From Apoda limacodes (Eukaryota > Arthropoda > Insecta > Lepidoptera > Limacodidae), in the NCBI GenBank assembly GCA_946406115.1, contig OX291540.1:54713511-54777510 (forward strand): a stretch of DNA of 64,000 nucleotides, read 5' to 3'. The position numbers and the translations under genes were made by a program. Positions 11,518 through 22,126 of the stretch are shown piece after piece. The notes under the pieces were generated by a model. The model did no database searches, was not told where the DNA came from, and worked only from the letters and a program-made list of their open reading frames with translations. The stretch's first letter is position 1, and each line of letters begins with the position of its first letter.

Positions 11518-11892
11518 TTACACATGGTGCATCCCCTGGTCCCTCGTCGCCCGCCATAACAACTTTACGACAAGTCATCTTCTCACGGCGATAGCGCAAT
11601 AGCGCCGTCGGTTTGCCGACTCTCGATATGAACCCTCGAACATTGTTTCGCTTTAGCCACTTCTTCCTAGAGGAGGAGGCCTCTACCTCTACCTACCTCC
11701 CTCTTCCCCTATTTCGTGATTTATTTACTAGGAAAACATTTACTGCTGCTAATTCATTATAACAATCTTTACCAGGTAACCATTCATTACACATATACTA
11801 TATATATATACTATATACTATATATAGACTATATAGGTACGTTTGTACTGTTATGATGTACTGTGAACTGTGTGCTGTGTAGTGTAACTGAC
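11518..11892. other. Intron between exons G and H: unassigned GC patch and TA-rich run
   Basis: Positions 11530-11710 are GC-richer and contain CTACC/TCTACC repeats. Positions 11795-11835 are TATA-type low complexity. No exon with splice sites could be fitted. Confidence 0.4.
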
Positions 11893-11997
11893 CTGGTAGT
11901 GCGAGCGCGTCATGGCGGGGTGGTCGTGTCGCTCGTCGCTCGAGGGGGGCGAGGGGGCGGCAGGGCGGCGCGGGGGGGACAAGGGGCACGGCACAGG
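11893..11997 (-). CDS. Candidate exon G of the CFAP410-like gene (Pro-rich)
   Basis: A 105-bp GC-rich minus-strand exon of 35 codons, phase 0 at both ends. The acceptor is gtgttgtacag|CCT and the donor CAG|gtcagt, the same strong donor as exons C and E. The peptide is proline-rich (PVPCPLSPPRRPAAPSPPSS) and ends in DERHDHPAMTRSHYQ. There is no known domain; it would be a disordered linker. A 32-bp tandem repeat begins only 32 bp upstream of the acceptor. Membership in the same gene is inferred from phase, strand and composition. Confidence 0.62.
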
Positions 11998-12028
11998 CTG
12001 TACAACACACATATATGAATACAACAAT

Positions 12029-12122
12029 ACCGTCGGTGACACGGTGCCCCACGGTACAATACCGTCGGTGACACGGTGCCCCACGGTACAATACCGTCGG
12101 TGACACGGTGCCCCACGGTACA
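12029..12122. repeat. 32-bp tandem repeat, three identical units
   Basis: ACCGTCGGTGACACGGTGCC recurs at 12029, 12061 and 12093 with an exact 32-bp period. The unit contains inverted ACCGT/ACGGT pairs. It lies immediately upstream (in gene direction) of the exon G acceptor. Confidence 0.95.
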
Positions 12123-12309
12123 ACTTCATAATAAGAAGTAGCTTTTTTTTAAAGAAAACAGCATAACTATATAGAGTTATTGTTAAGTATTTTTGGTTGT
12201 GTGGTGCCCATATTTATTATACTCTGCGATGCGTATTTTGTATATTCGGTGAGTTCCGAACATCTACGCACGAGTAAGGAAGTCCAGCCATTACAAAATT
12301 GTTTTTGCT

Positions 12310-12490
12310 TGTATAAATAAATATATTTCGTCCACCTTCCTTGCACATCCGCGATTTAATAAATAGATATGTTTGTTTGGTCTACCTTCCTTCTGCATTC
12401 CCAATTGAATAAATAAATATGTTTGTTCCACATTCCTTGTGCATTTCAAATTGAATAAATAAATAAATATGTTGGGTCCATCTGCCATCT
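12310..12490. repeat. Imperfect ~48-bp tandem repeat
   Basis: Four diverged units built on CCACCTTCCTT...ATTGAATAAATAAATATG. The last unit (12421-12485) is also the left arm of an inverted repeat with 13672-13733. Confidence 0.8.
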
Positions 12491-13089
12491 ACATTGTACA
12501 TGCGTAAGTATGATCATGTCTCCCAATATCGTACACAGTTAAGGGGCTGACCAACGCCAACTGACACTTTTTAAAATTGAAAAAATCAATACTTGTAGTA
12601 AATATTTTTGGTTAAAAATTTAACCCTATATAGAAGAACATATACCTAATGTATTGTTCTACCAAAAACACGAAAGCATTAATTTGCCTCGATAGAAAAA
12701 AATCTGGAAAAGACCTCTAAATTTTTTTTTTTTTTGGTATTTAACCGTTATTCTTTAACATATAACATTAAAATTCATATTAATGGCTAGCTAACTAGAA
12801 AGTCCATGGCTGCTTCTACTGAAATCTAAAAAATCGAGTTATTTTTATAGTAAATACCAAAAAACCAATTTGACGCTCACGTTTACTTATACTGAAAAGC
12901 GCTGTGGTCTTTTGTCTTGCTCAAGTGCACGTGATATTAGATAGCTGTGTTTCAAACTGTCATATGAAGTGGGCGGGTAAATCCTTAATTTTCTAATCGG
13001 AATACCGGGTCTTAAATTGGCTCAGTATCCGTTTTCGCCGAAATACTCATCTACTGACATGTATTTATGGCATTCTTAATAATCCTTTA
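12491..13089. other. AT-rich sequence between the inverted arms
   Basis: No coding or structural feature recognised. It is enclosed, together with the LINE tail at 13090-13668, by the inverted arms at 12421-12485 and 13672-13733. Confidence 0.4.
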
Positions 13090-13668
13090 TCCCCTCCTTA
13101 TTAATAGAACGATTTGAGTTCTTGGGTTCCCAAGAGCGACAGATACGGTTTTGCCGTTCCAATCTCCTCCGCACCCCTGCGCATAGTACGACATTTTATT
13201 CGGATTCGTTCACGGTTACAACAGTTCGTTTGTGGAATAATTTACCAGTAAATATTCGTAACGCAAAGTCACTAGAGAGCTTTAAAGCTTTACTGCATCG
13301 GTACTATATCGACATCCGAAATACATAGGTCAGGTATTAGTGCTTTCTAGTGACCTTTGCCTAAATATATATGCATTATATATACATATAAGTATTTTTA
13401 TGTATAAATTTATAAATAATTTATCCACCTTCTTATTTACATATTATACTTTATGATATTGTTTTTTTTATATACTATCTTTTATCACTTAATCTATTAT
13501 CATTATTGAAGCTACTACGATCTATTACAACAAACAGTGCACAACCCCTTATTTATATCTACATTACCAATGCTTAATTGGTAGAAAATGCCTGAAGGCA
13601 TTAAGTTCGCCTATGTACAAAATTAGTGCAATAAAGAATTTTATTATTATTTTATTATTATGTTTGTA
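13090..13668 (+). mobile_element. LINE 3' end (RT C-terminus plus 3' UTR) with TTA-repeat tail
   Basis: The plus strand from about 13110 encodes the typical last residues of CR1/Jockey-type RT proteins: TTVRLWNNLPVNIRN then SLESFKALLHRYY, stopping at 13328. A 340-bp 3' UTR follows, ending GCAATAAAGAATTTTATTATT and a TTA-rich tail at about 13668. The copy is 5'-truncated, with only about 75 codons left. It is not the same family as family A. Confidence 0.72.
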
Positions 13669-13671
13669 CAA

Positions 13672-13733
13672 GGCAGATGGGCCCAACATATTTATTTATT
13701 CAATTTGAAATGCACGAGGAAGGCGGAACAAAC
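13672..13733. repeat. Right arm of inverted repeat (with 12421-12485)
   Basis: The reverse complement of GGCAGATGGGCCCAACATAT through CGGAACAAAC matches 12421-12485 with only a few mismatches and one indel. The arms lie 1.19 kb apart. Confidence 0.85.
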
Positions 13734-14059
13734 ATCGAATAAAAAAATTGTTTAGTCCACCTTCCTTTTACATTCCCAACCAAATTCCACGTCCAAGAAC
13801 TATAGCCAAAGGTAGAGCTTGCTATTGAAACTTTCTTACTTTAATTCGGGAGTGGTCGTAGTTATCCTACGCCAATCCAGCGCGGGCGGAGCCGCTGGCT
13901 GGCAACATACTAGTATATAAATACATACACAAAGATATAAATAAAACACAAACAGTGTATCGATATTTGATACTTATATGTTTAAACCTACATAGGTACC
14001 ATTATAATGATATGATAAATATAGTATTAATAACCCGCTGCAATCGACCATCGGCCGCC
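13734..14059. other. Unassigned spacer
   Basis: AT-rich with one GC patch at 13850-13915. I tested the patch as an exon and rejected it because its phase and donor do not fit. Nothing else is supported. Confidence 0.4.
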
Positions 14060-14345
14060 TAGCGCCAGATGCGAGAGAGCGCATCACACAAACGTGCACA
14101 CATACCCATATGCATACACATACTCACAGATGTTGTATATCATGAAGTAGCCCAGCTCCCACACGACAATCCCGTACCAAATGCATACCATTTAATATAC
14201 CGTCACTTCGGAAACAAGCCTAAGGGAAGAAGTGACAAGAAACTTTCGGGGTGTATACTTGTTACCATCAATCACGCAGTAATCAGGCCACCAAATACAC
14301 ATGTTCACGTCTATGCGCCACACGCTAGTTTTGTTTTGTATGAAT
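14060..14345 (-). mobile_element. LINE 3' UTR fragment, inverted relative to 49870-50230
   Basis: Shares long blocks with the reverse complement of 49940-50230, for example TCACTTCGGAAAC, AGAAGTGACAAGAAACT and the CCACAC/CAATC region. At the other locus this sequence is the 3' UTR of a nested LINE, so this is a second, solitary piece of the same family in minus orientation. Confidence 0.6.
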
Positions 14346-14349
14346 ATTA

Positions 14350-15245
14350 ACTTTGTCACAAAAATGCAAATTATTACTTTGCATAATGAAGACAAAAATT
14401 TGTCTGAAATTGGAAGACAAGCCGATGGCAACGTAAGTTGGTTATTTAATGTCTTCCTATTTTTTTTAATTTTGTAAAAATATATGTTTTACATTAGTTT
14501 ATAAGTCTTACTGATTACTACATATTTATATAATTTGTTACAGCGGACAACAGTTGTTTAATGTGTACGGCGATTCGAAGAGGGAGCCCCGGTTAGATTT
14601 CGATTGGAGTAATGTCATCTTTACTGATGAAAATACTTTTAAACCTAGCCAACACGGACGTCTAAGTTTGTGGCGTCAAAATAATATGCAATATAAGTTT
14701 GTGCTCACATAGTGCTCAATATAGTGTCCGATCGTATAACAGTTGCATGTAAGGGTAGATGAGTGAGGCCGACCCGGGAGAACAAATCAGAATACCCAGT
14801 CAAGCAAATAGTGCAAATTATGCGAAAGTGCTAGAATATACCATGTTACCCACCGTTCGAAGTGTGTATCCAAAGGAAGTACTGCCGTTAATAACGTTTG
14901 TGCAAGATAATTGCCCAATACACCGTTCGCGTGGTGTTCGAGCGTGGTTTCGTCAGCACAATAACATTAATGATATTCCTTGCCCTTTTACTTCACTGGA
15001 TTTAAATCCCATAGAGAATTTATGGGGAGCCATTGCCTAACGTTGGGATAATCCGAATGAACGTCCAGAAGCATTAGAGGCTCATTGTATAAAAATATGG
15101 GACAGTATTCGTGGTTCATATGCGTGCAAAATCCTTATAGATTCATTGCGTTCCCGCATGCAAGCTGTTATTGAACAAGGTGGAGGTAACACCAAATATT
15201 TATTTTATGATAGTAAAATATTATCTTATTTACAAACTTAAGGTC
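14350..15245 (+). pseudogene. Tc1/mariner transposase remnant, DD35E-type spacing
   Basis: The N-terminal part reads LHNEDKNLSEIGRQADGN (helix-turn-helix, about 14378-14430), then a gap. WSNVIFTDEKTF-like sequence with the first catalytic Asp (FTDE) is at about 14605-14635, VQDNCPIHRS with the second Asp at about 14898-14928, and LDLNPIENLW with the Glu at about 14998-15025. I count 35 residues between the second Asp and the Glu, against 34 in classical Tc1. The C-terminal helix region continues to about 15240 after a stop at 15039. Frame breaks and a lost linker make it inactive. The family moves by cut-and-paste into TA. Confidence 0.8.
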
Positions 15246-15382
15246 AAACAAAACACACTATTCTCAGTGGAGCTACTCGAACTTTCAATTATTGATAAGT
15301 AATCGAAACCACAGAATTGTCAAAACTGTAAAACGCAATGACGCCGCTTCGTGCTATATTTATAATAACTCGGTCTCTAGTT

Positions 15383-15537
15383 TAAAATTATGGTTACTAT
15401 ATTGTGTTACTATTTAATTATGGATACTATATTAAAATTATGGTTACTATATTAAAATTATGGTTACTATATTGTGTTACTATTTAATTATGGTTACTAT
15501 ATTAAAATTATGGTAACTATATTGTGTTACTATTTAA
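15383..15537. repeat. AT-rich tandem repeat of 20- and 30-bp units
   Basis: TGGTTACTATATT cores recur at 15391, 15421, 15441, 15461, 15491 and 15511. Spacing is 30, 20, 20, 30 and 20 bp, so a 20-bp unit alternates with a version carrying an extra TGTGTTACTA. Confidence 0.9.
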
Positions 15538-16029
15538 CCCAACTATTTTTTTTAATTGTGGGTGAAGCTTCAATCTTCTTTTCGTTATCGAAAACGAATA
15601 ATTAAGCTATGACCACAATAATAAGTTTGGTAGTTGTTTTATTGTTACAAACGTAGTATTGTTAACAGAGTTAAAAGTTTGACTAAATTAAATATTTTAT
15701 AAGAAATAAAAAACAATTTTTAGAAACAAAAGTTGTTTATCAGAAGTGTTTCATTTCTGGTTACGGCTACTGATTTTTTAAAGAACACATTCATGTATTA
15801 TAGTTATCAGAAACGTAGTAATACAATAAAAACAAAACAAAATTATAAAAAAAAAGCAAAACCAAAACGACAGAGTCCACCAGATTCGAACGTCGGTCAC
15901 TAGACACACTATGAGGATGAGACCCGGGCACCCACAAATTGAGTTAGCGATCCATGTATTAAATGGTCGAAATATCGATTGTCTTACTATGTGTAGCAAA
16001 CGTTAGTCTCACTAGTTCAGTTAACCATG
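15538..16029 (-). other. Unassigned spacer with a possible SINE head (15880-15960, minus)
   Basis: On the minus strand, GACGTTCGAATCTGG resembles a polymerase III B box, with an A-box-like GCTAACTCAATTTGTGG about 45 bases upstream. This could be a tRNA-derived SINE head; it does not fold as a tRNA. The rest is AT-rich with no gene. Confidence 0.3.
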
Positions 16030-17120
16030 CCATCTAATATTGTTTTGTGAACGTGAACTTACTAGACTTCACACGATAATAGTACTTGAGGTATCCATGT
16101 AATTCTGCAGCTGAGTCTACAGGTGTTATGGAGCTGGTTATACACGCTGCGTCGTCAGCATACAATGTCACCTTTGATCCTTCTGGTTTTGGGAAGTCGT
16201 CCGTAAACCGGGCGTAGCATATCGGTGATAGGCAGCTTGGGGAATCCCCGCCGTGAAGTTCCGTTGACAGGGTATTTTCAACCACCACCTTGAAGTTTCT
16301 GGGCAATGTCGATTTAGATAGCTTGTACAGCAGACCGTGATGCCACACCCGGTCCAAGGCTTATTCCATATCGAGTAGGACTGCGACCGTATATTCCATT
16401 TTGTTCTAGGCCACAGCCATGTGGTGCAGTACTCTCGATATCTGGAGCGTTGTTGAGTGTCCGGCACGAAATCCGAATTTCTCTGGTCTTGGCGTAATGT
16501 GGAGATTTATGTGTTGTAACAGGGGTTTATCAAACACCTTCGAGATTTTTGAAAGAGGACTGGCCGATAGCTTTCTGGTTTCAGTATGTTTTGCGGTTTG
16601 GGGAGCATTATCACGCGTTTCGACTTCCAGATTGAAGGAAAGTGCCCCATTCTTATAATCCCATTAAACAAGTTTATTCCATTCCATTCCTTTGTTTTGG
16701 AGGGCAGGTATACCAGGGAGACGCAATACTGTGTTTGTTATCTGCTCGTTTCCCGGAGCTTTTCTTGGTTTTGTCCTTCGTATCTCTCGCTCGACTTGAC
16801 TCGGGGAGAAGACTGCTGGTTCTTCTTCAGGAGCTATCGGCTGGGCTAAGTATTCTCAAAGGTGTTGTTCGACTGACGACTCATGCGCATGATCTCTGGT
16901 CGGAGATAGTTGTAACTGTCTTTACAGGTGTATGGCAAAGATTTCTGCATGGTCCACTGTTCTGTACCTCGGATTCCCGAGATCCTGCCAGAAGGGGGCG
17001 AACAGGGCTGGGGTATTTGCAACTTGGCGGCATAACACTACTCAACAAATTTTCAACTTTTGATTTTATCTGAGGTCGCATTATGTGATTACTATTTCTT
17101 GCCACTAAAGTAATAAAAAT
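16030..17120 (-). mobile_element. Jockey-clade LINE, RT fragment
   Basis: Minus-strand motifs in several frames: RMGHFPSIWK (about 16650), PESYRP (about 16580), a GFRAGHSTT-like finger near 16460, DRVWHHGLLYKLSKSTLP (motif A, about 16350), a partly deleted bridge, LSPICYARFTDD, and VTLYADDAA (the catalytic box, about 16175). After that the frame reads HGYLKYYYRVKSSKF and stops near 16034, short of the full C-terminus. Upstream (16700-17070) is a further frame resembling the pre-RT region. It is a different family from family A, recognisable by YADDAA rather than YADDST. Confidence 0.78.
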
Positions 17121-17179
17121 ATGCAAATATACACACACCATCACATCTCAATGTCCAGATAAACATCCATGTCCGAAAT

Positions 17180-18890
17180 CACGAATTTTCCATAATTTTA
17201 TTCTAATTTTAATTGAAATGGCGTAGTTTTTTTGGAGTGGCTGGCTTTTCTCTTGTACTCAGTAGCAGGGGTCTCTCTAATAAGGCTCCAACAGTAATCC
17301 GCGAGCATAGCAGGCTCCCATCTGCCTTGAAATCGCTTTTCAAATGCAACAACATCTTGGTGAAAGCGTTCGCCATGTTCGTCACTGACTGATCCCATAT
17401 TTTCAGGGAAAAAGTCCAAATGCGAGTGAAGAAAATGCAACTTAAGTGACATATTGCATCCCATTTTATAGTAGCAGTCCAATAAAACTTTTATTTTTTC
17501 GCGAAAATCTTCAGATTTCTTGTTACCAAGGAAATTGTTAGTGACATCGACAAAAGCGTTCCATGCTTGTTTTTCAATATTATTGAGAGCAGATATAAAA
17601 GATGGATCTTGAATCAGCTTTTTTATGTCTGGACCTACGAAAACACCCTCTTTAATTTTCGCGTCACTAAGCTTGGGAAACTTTTGCTTGAGAAACTGGA
17701 AAGCCACCTTCTTTGCTTATTTTTTTCACAAAATTTTTTATGAGCCCCAGTTTGATGTGCAATGCCGGCAAAATAATTTTATCTTGCTCAACCAATGGTT
17801 CAAATTTTACGTTTTTCTGGCCCACTACTAGAGAGTGACGTAATGGCCAATCTTTTTTAATAAAATGTTGAGCTCGAGCTCGGCTATCCCACTCGCAAAG
17901 AAAACAACAATATTTTGTATAGCCTGACTGCAAGCCTGTTAACAAAGCAACCACTTTAAGATCTGCACAAACTGGCCATTTATGATCTCTGTATTTAATT
18001 TTTTCTAATAAAAGTTTCATAACGTCATAAGTTTCTTTCAAATTAGCACTATAAGCGAGGGGCAAGGACGGTAACTCATTTCCATTATGCAACAATACTG
18101 CTTTCAAGCTACTTTTTGAGGAATCAATAAATAAACGCCATTCAGCAGCTACATGATTTTGCCCAAGCTGTGCCATTAATCCATTTACATCATTGCAAAA
18201 AACTAAGCCATCTTCTTTAGAATAGAACGGAACCAGTGAGCTATGTCGTTTACGATAAAAAGATACCTTCACATCTGATTCACATAGATTCCATTGCTGT
18301 AATCTGGATGTCAATAATTCTGCCTTATCAATGGGTAAATTTAATTCTCTTATTAAGTCATTAAGCCTAGTTTGATTCAATAAAAGTGGCTCAGCTGCAC
18401 ATTTTGGGACATATTGGGGGTCCTCGCTATTTTCACTATCCGTCGAACTCGAGTCGACTTCAACTGTCTGAATTAAATTCACTGGGCACTCAGGAACAGG
18501 TAACTCGTCAGAATGTGGCTGAGGTTTTATTACCGATGACACGTTGGCATACTTAATACTTCGTTTTGATTTTTCAGAAAACCCCTTTAATTGCGTTAAA
18601 CAAAAATAACAATCGACGGCATGATTCGTTGGCTCCATCCACACCATTGGCGTACCAAATGGCATTTTTTTAGTTGTTCCCTTACACCAACCATTGAGAT
18701 ATGTATAACATCTTAAGCAGCACACTTTAGGAACCCATGACTTGTCTTGATTCCTTACGACACGGTTAAAATAAGCTTGATAGCACTGTTTAATTAAGTC
18801 AGAAAGTGGTTTTTTTTTCGATTTCGGCGTAAACTCGCCACAAATATAGCAAAATAAATCAGGACTGTTAACACACACTCGCGACATTTT
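17180..18890 (-). pseudogene. Arthropod multicopy ORF of unknown function, one frameshift
   Basis: The start at 18887 (MSRVCVNSPDLFCYICGEF) gives a long ORF to about 17670, continued in another frame from about 17707 to 17198; together about 570 residues. The N-terminus carries Cys pairs (FCYICGEF, KVCCLRCY, DCYFC) suggesting zinc binding. The middle holds AAEWRLFIDSSKSSLKAVL and YTKYCCFLCEWDSRA, and the end SDEHGERFHQD and MLADYCWSLIRE. I recognise this as a family present in many copies in arthropod genomes and probably carried by, or derived from, a mobile element. The reaction is not known to me. Only one frame break is visible, so it decayed recently. It sits in the intron between host exons F and G. 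Confidence 0.75.
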
Positions 18891-19418
18891 AGAAGTCAGT
18901 TAATGTACTAACAAATGCACTATGTTCCATTTGCAAAAGTAATAAGTTTCCGGACTACCCGCATTTTAACTTTTGTAGGTAGGTAAAAAAATAAAAAAAT
19001 ATTTATCCCTATAACCAGATGTGATATCGAAATAAAATGCATACAGTATTTTTATATTGGTCAAGCTTATTATGAAATAATATGAATTGGGTCAGATATT
19101 TTTTAAGTGTTGAGTAGTGTAATCAGTGAATACTGGCACATCGTTCGTATGGATTCAATGTGCCGTTCCCTATTTTGTGTTGCTCGTTCGCCTATCATTA
19201 GCAGCGATCTCTCTCCCATACTTTAAGTAGTCACCTTTTTTCTCAGTGATGGCTTCTCTTATGTAAGGCAGGGAGCCGACCCCTGGCAGTTACTGGGCGG
19301 GAAGTTTCCTCCATTGCCTTCAAACAGGGATATTTGTGTACGCTAGTACTATTATATTAAATTTATTTTGCGTCAGGGTATCTGTATTTATGTGATTTAA
19401 TTTATATGTGTGAGTGTG
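18891..19418. other. Intron sequence, no feature recognised
   Basis: AT-rich to 19130, then mixed composition to about 19330, without exon or repeat signals I can support. Confidence 0.4.
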
Positions 19419-19481
19419 TGTCTGCAGTACGCACCTGTGTTTGTTCTTGCGGGTGTGTGTGTGTGTGTCTGCAGTACGCAC
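19419..19481 (-). repeat. Duplicate of the exon F end and its 5' splice site
   Basis: About 35 bp ending exon F plus its donor (GAACAAACACAG|GTGCGT on the minus strand) recur 47 bp downstream in the intron, with the second CAG|GT at about 19435. The two copies are separated by a (GT)n run on the plus strand. The junction GTGCGTACTGCAGACACAC is identical in both. Confidence 0.85.
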
Positions 19482-19541
19482 CTGTGTTTGTTCGCGCGGG
19501 TCGGGTGACACATTCCTTGTACGCTCCACCTCGTCGCCGCC
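19482..19541 (-). CDS. Candidate exon F of the CFAP410-like gene
   Basis: A 60-bp minus-strand exon of 20 codons, phase 0 at both ends. The acceptor is ggtggcagcag|GGC, a NAGNAG site that could also include one extra Gln codon. The donor is ACACAG|gtgcgt. The peptide starts GGDEVERTRNVS and ends REQTQ; no known domain, presumably disordered. It is GC-rich against AT-rich flanks like the other exons. The donor is duplicated 47 bp into the intron. It lies in the right order and phase between exons E (14.8 kb upstream) and G (7.5 kb downstream). Being short, it is the least certain of the set. Confidence 0.52.
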
Positions 19542-19718
19542 CTGCTGCCACCAACGCAAACACACGCATGTTAAGAAATACTAAAAATATATAGATAGTT
19601 AATAGGCAATTTAAGACAGATGTCAACCATAAACAGGTAAAATAATAAATCTAATACATACGTATATCTTATATATTTAAATATATATATTTAAAACATA
19701 TTAGTAGAAAAATTAAAC

Positions 19719-20380
19719 GGGTTGCACTCCGGGAGTGCCGGCAGAAGTGAAAACTTGAATATTAACTATTTATTTTTTCCTATCTAGCTATGTACTTCCC
19801 ATCAATTCGTATACATATTTATTTATTATAAATAATAATGTTTGTTTATTTACTTTTTTGATGTAGTATATATGACATCTCAATTTGTCATAGCATTAAA
19901 ATCTCATATCCAACCCCCCTGTACTACTCATAATCACCATATACCAAAAAAACAAAGCTAACCGAATGTAAGGTCCCATGCCTTGGCGCGAGTTCCGTCT
20001 TACGAATTTTTGATCAGGTCTTTTTTCCTTAACGCCCCTTCTTGTACACCCCAGAACAAATAATTTAGGTAATAAAATTTTGGTTTCCGTCTTGCGAATT
20101 TTTATGGTGTGGCATCATGGTTTCCGTCAGACGAATTTTCGATCAGCCTGACGCGAGTTAATCATTTTTTACCCATCACAAATAATAATGTTTGTTTATT
20201 TACGTAGTATATTTACAACTCAATATGTCATAGGCTTATGTAAAAAAATCTGTCGCGAGTTCCGTCTTACGGTTTTCTATGAATTTTCGATCAGGAAACG
20301 TGACCTGACGCGAATTTAACATTTTTTACCCATACCAAAAAAAGTGCACAAAGCTGCTTAAGAAGTTTTCACTTCAAAAA
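19719..20380. repeat. Unclassified repeat with inverted ends and internal duplication
   Basis: AGAAGTGAAAACTT at about 19745 is inverted at 20361-20376. Inside, blocks around AATAATAATGTTTGTTTATT (19831 and 20180), CGAGTTCCGTCTTACG (19989 and 20254) and GAATTTTCGATCAG (20130 and 20281) recur about 150-350 bp apart. No coding capacity. It could be a non-autonomous element that has undergone internal duplication. Confidence 0.5.
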
Positions 20381-20394
20381 AGTTTTATTTTTTT

Positions 20395-20697
20395 ATCTGA
20401 GAAAACCAACCAGTATTTTACATTTACATTTTACAATCTAGAACCGAAATGGTCGCGTATAGTGCATTTTCAGAGAAACTTCCTCCCGCGAACGCTTAAG
20501 TTGTGGAATGAGCTCCCTGCCAAGGTTTTCTGCAAGGACTACAGTATGGAGTTTTTCAAGAAAGAAGTTATTAGATTTCTGAAGGGTCAGCAACGCGCAA
20601 GTGACACCCCTGATGTTGCAAGCGTCCATAGGCTACAGTGACCGCTTACCATCAGGCGGACCGTAAGCTTGTTTGCCACTTTAGTTGTATAAAAAAT
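20395..20697 (+). mobile_element. LINE family A, 3' fragment, plus orientation
   Basis: The end of the family A ORF and its 3' UTR (from GAACCGAAATGGTCGCGTAT at about 20440 to GTTTGCCACTTTAGTTGTAT plus an A-rich tail at about 20697). Same sequence as the ends of the copies at 5570-8480 and 49499-51575, but in plus orientation and 5'-truncated. Confidence 0.85.
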
Positions 20698-21779
20698 AAA
20701 ATTTGTTTTCGACTTAGGTATCTAGGAGTTAAAAATAACAAATAGCAAGTAGGCACTAGAATAATATTTTTTTAAATGTTTGATAATAGATACTATTTGA
20801 TAGTATCGCCAAATCACATACATTACTTGAGTACACAAAAATAGATAAAAAATAATTTTAACTATCGAGAACCCTTCATCATTTAAAAAGAGATAATTAA
20901 AACCTTGCCATTTCTTTCAATTTAACTTTGGTGTGAGTATGTTGAATGTATGTGTGAGTGCCAGTTGCGGCACTCTCAAAGAGTTGGGCCGCAGACGCGA
21001 ATACTTTAAAGTAATAATTTATGAAGTCTCATTTTGGCCTACAGTTCAAACAATTTAGTAGGAACAAATTACATATTATTCTTATGGTTCAAATTTAAGA
21101 AATAGGTAATTGTTATCACTGCAGTTTCTGTCAAACGTCAATAGTTCAAAAATAGGAACAGATTTTTTTGGATTTAAAGTATTAATTTGTAGGTAAGATA
21201 ATAGGTAAGTCATAAATTACGGATTAAAATTTTAAATTGTTATCAAATGTTATGAAAATTAGGTATTCTAAATTTAAAAACAAATATCATTTTTAAACCA
21301 AAAATAAATACGATTAAAAGACAAAAAGAATTTGCAGGATTCATTTCTCGGTTCGCCAGAATGATAGTAGGTAGAAATAAACTAAATAGTATGTATCTGT
21401 ATATTTATTCTTTCGCCTGGTATTTTGGGGTCAACGGTCATAGTAATGATGGCTGAAATCGGCTGTTTCTAAACTGTCGCTCTACCGTACCTAAAGGTAC
21501 AAAAGAAAATTTGCTGATTGTTGGGAAACGTGAACATTTCATCTGTCAACTTTAAATTGATACCAAATTCATTTAAATCACATCAGTATTTAAGGAACTA
21601 TCCCAGATTAAGTGAAGGAGTAAGGAAAAATTTATGTTTCAATTGTTTGATACGTCGCGAGTTGCGGCATATAAAAGCATGTGTTATCGGATTTTCCTTA
21701 TCAGTCGGCTTTCACACGTTGACCGGTACACGTCTCCGCTACTTTTGACCCTTGAACTTGGACGACAATGGATACTACA
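20698..21779. other. AT-rich intron, no feature recognised
   Basis: About 1.1 kb without coding, repeat or RNA features that I can support. Confidence 0.4.
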
Positions 21780-22072
21780 TGTTTACTAAAAAAGCCACAC
21801 GTAGGCCGTAAGGAAAATTTGTAAGGACTTACCCAATTTTGGAGTCAGTTATTTGTATAACGTTTTGTCTGAATATGTGGTGTGGTGTCTGTATATGTTG
21901 TGTATGTGTAGGTTATTTCACGCAAACCGACTTAATTATAAATTATCCCAATAAGATCGATAAAAGCCTCGACGTTGCGCACAGATTAATGACGACTGAC
22001 TAGTATGCAAAGAACGAATGCCTAGCTCGAACAATCCGAACACCAACCAGACGATTCATGCTTAACTAAACA
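21780..22072 (-). repeat. LTR, 293 bp, 3' side of the BEL/Pao element
   Basis: The boundaries are TGTTTACT...AACTAAACA on the plus strand, so terminal TGTTTA/TAAACA inverted hexamers. Next to it (22073-22090) is a purine-rich tract on the minus strand (GGCTGGGGCGGGGG), the expected polypurine tract before a 3' LTR. A diverged copy is at 30711-31016 in the same orientation. Confidence 0.75.
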
Positions 22073-22126
22073 AACCCCCGCCCCAGCCAGACCGTGTCTG
22101 GATGAGGATAACCCGAGCCAGAGCCA

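Noticed and set aside
11798..12129. Minus-strand ORFs of about 70-100 codons around exon G
   Set aside because: They are read-through of exon G and the 32-bp tandem repeat. Splice sites and the phase of neighbours favour the short exon 11893-11997.
13850..13915. GC-rich patch tested as a host exon
   Set aside because: The acceptor-like TTGCCAG fits, but the only nearby GT gives a phase inconsistent with exons F and G and has a poor context.
16419..17073. Plus-strand ORFs of 79-143 codons
   Set aside because: Shadow frames of the minus-strand Jockey LINE whose RT motifs are clear.
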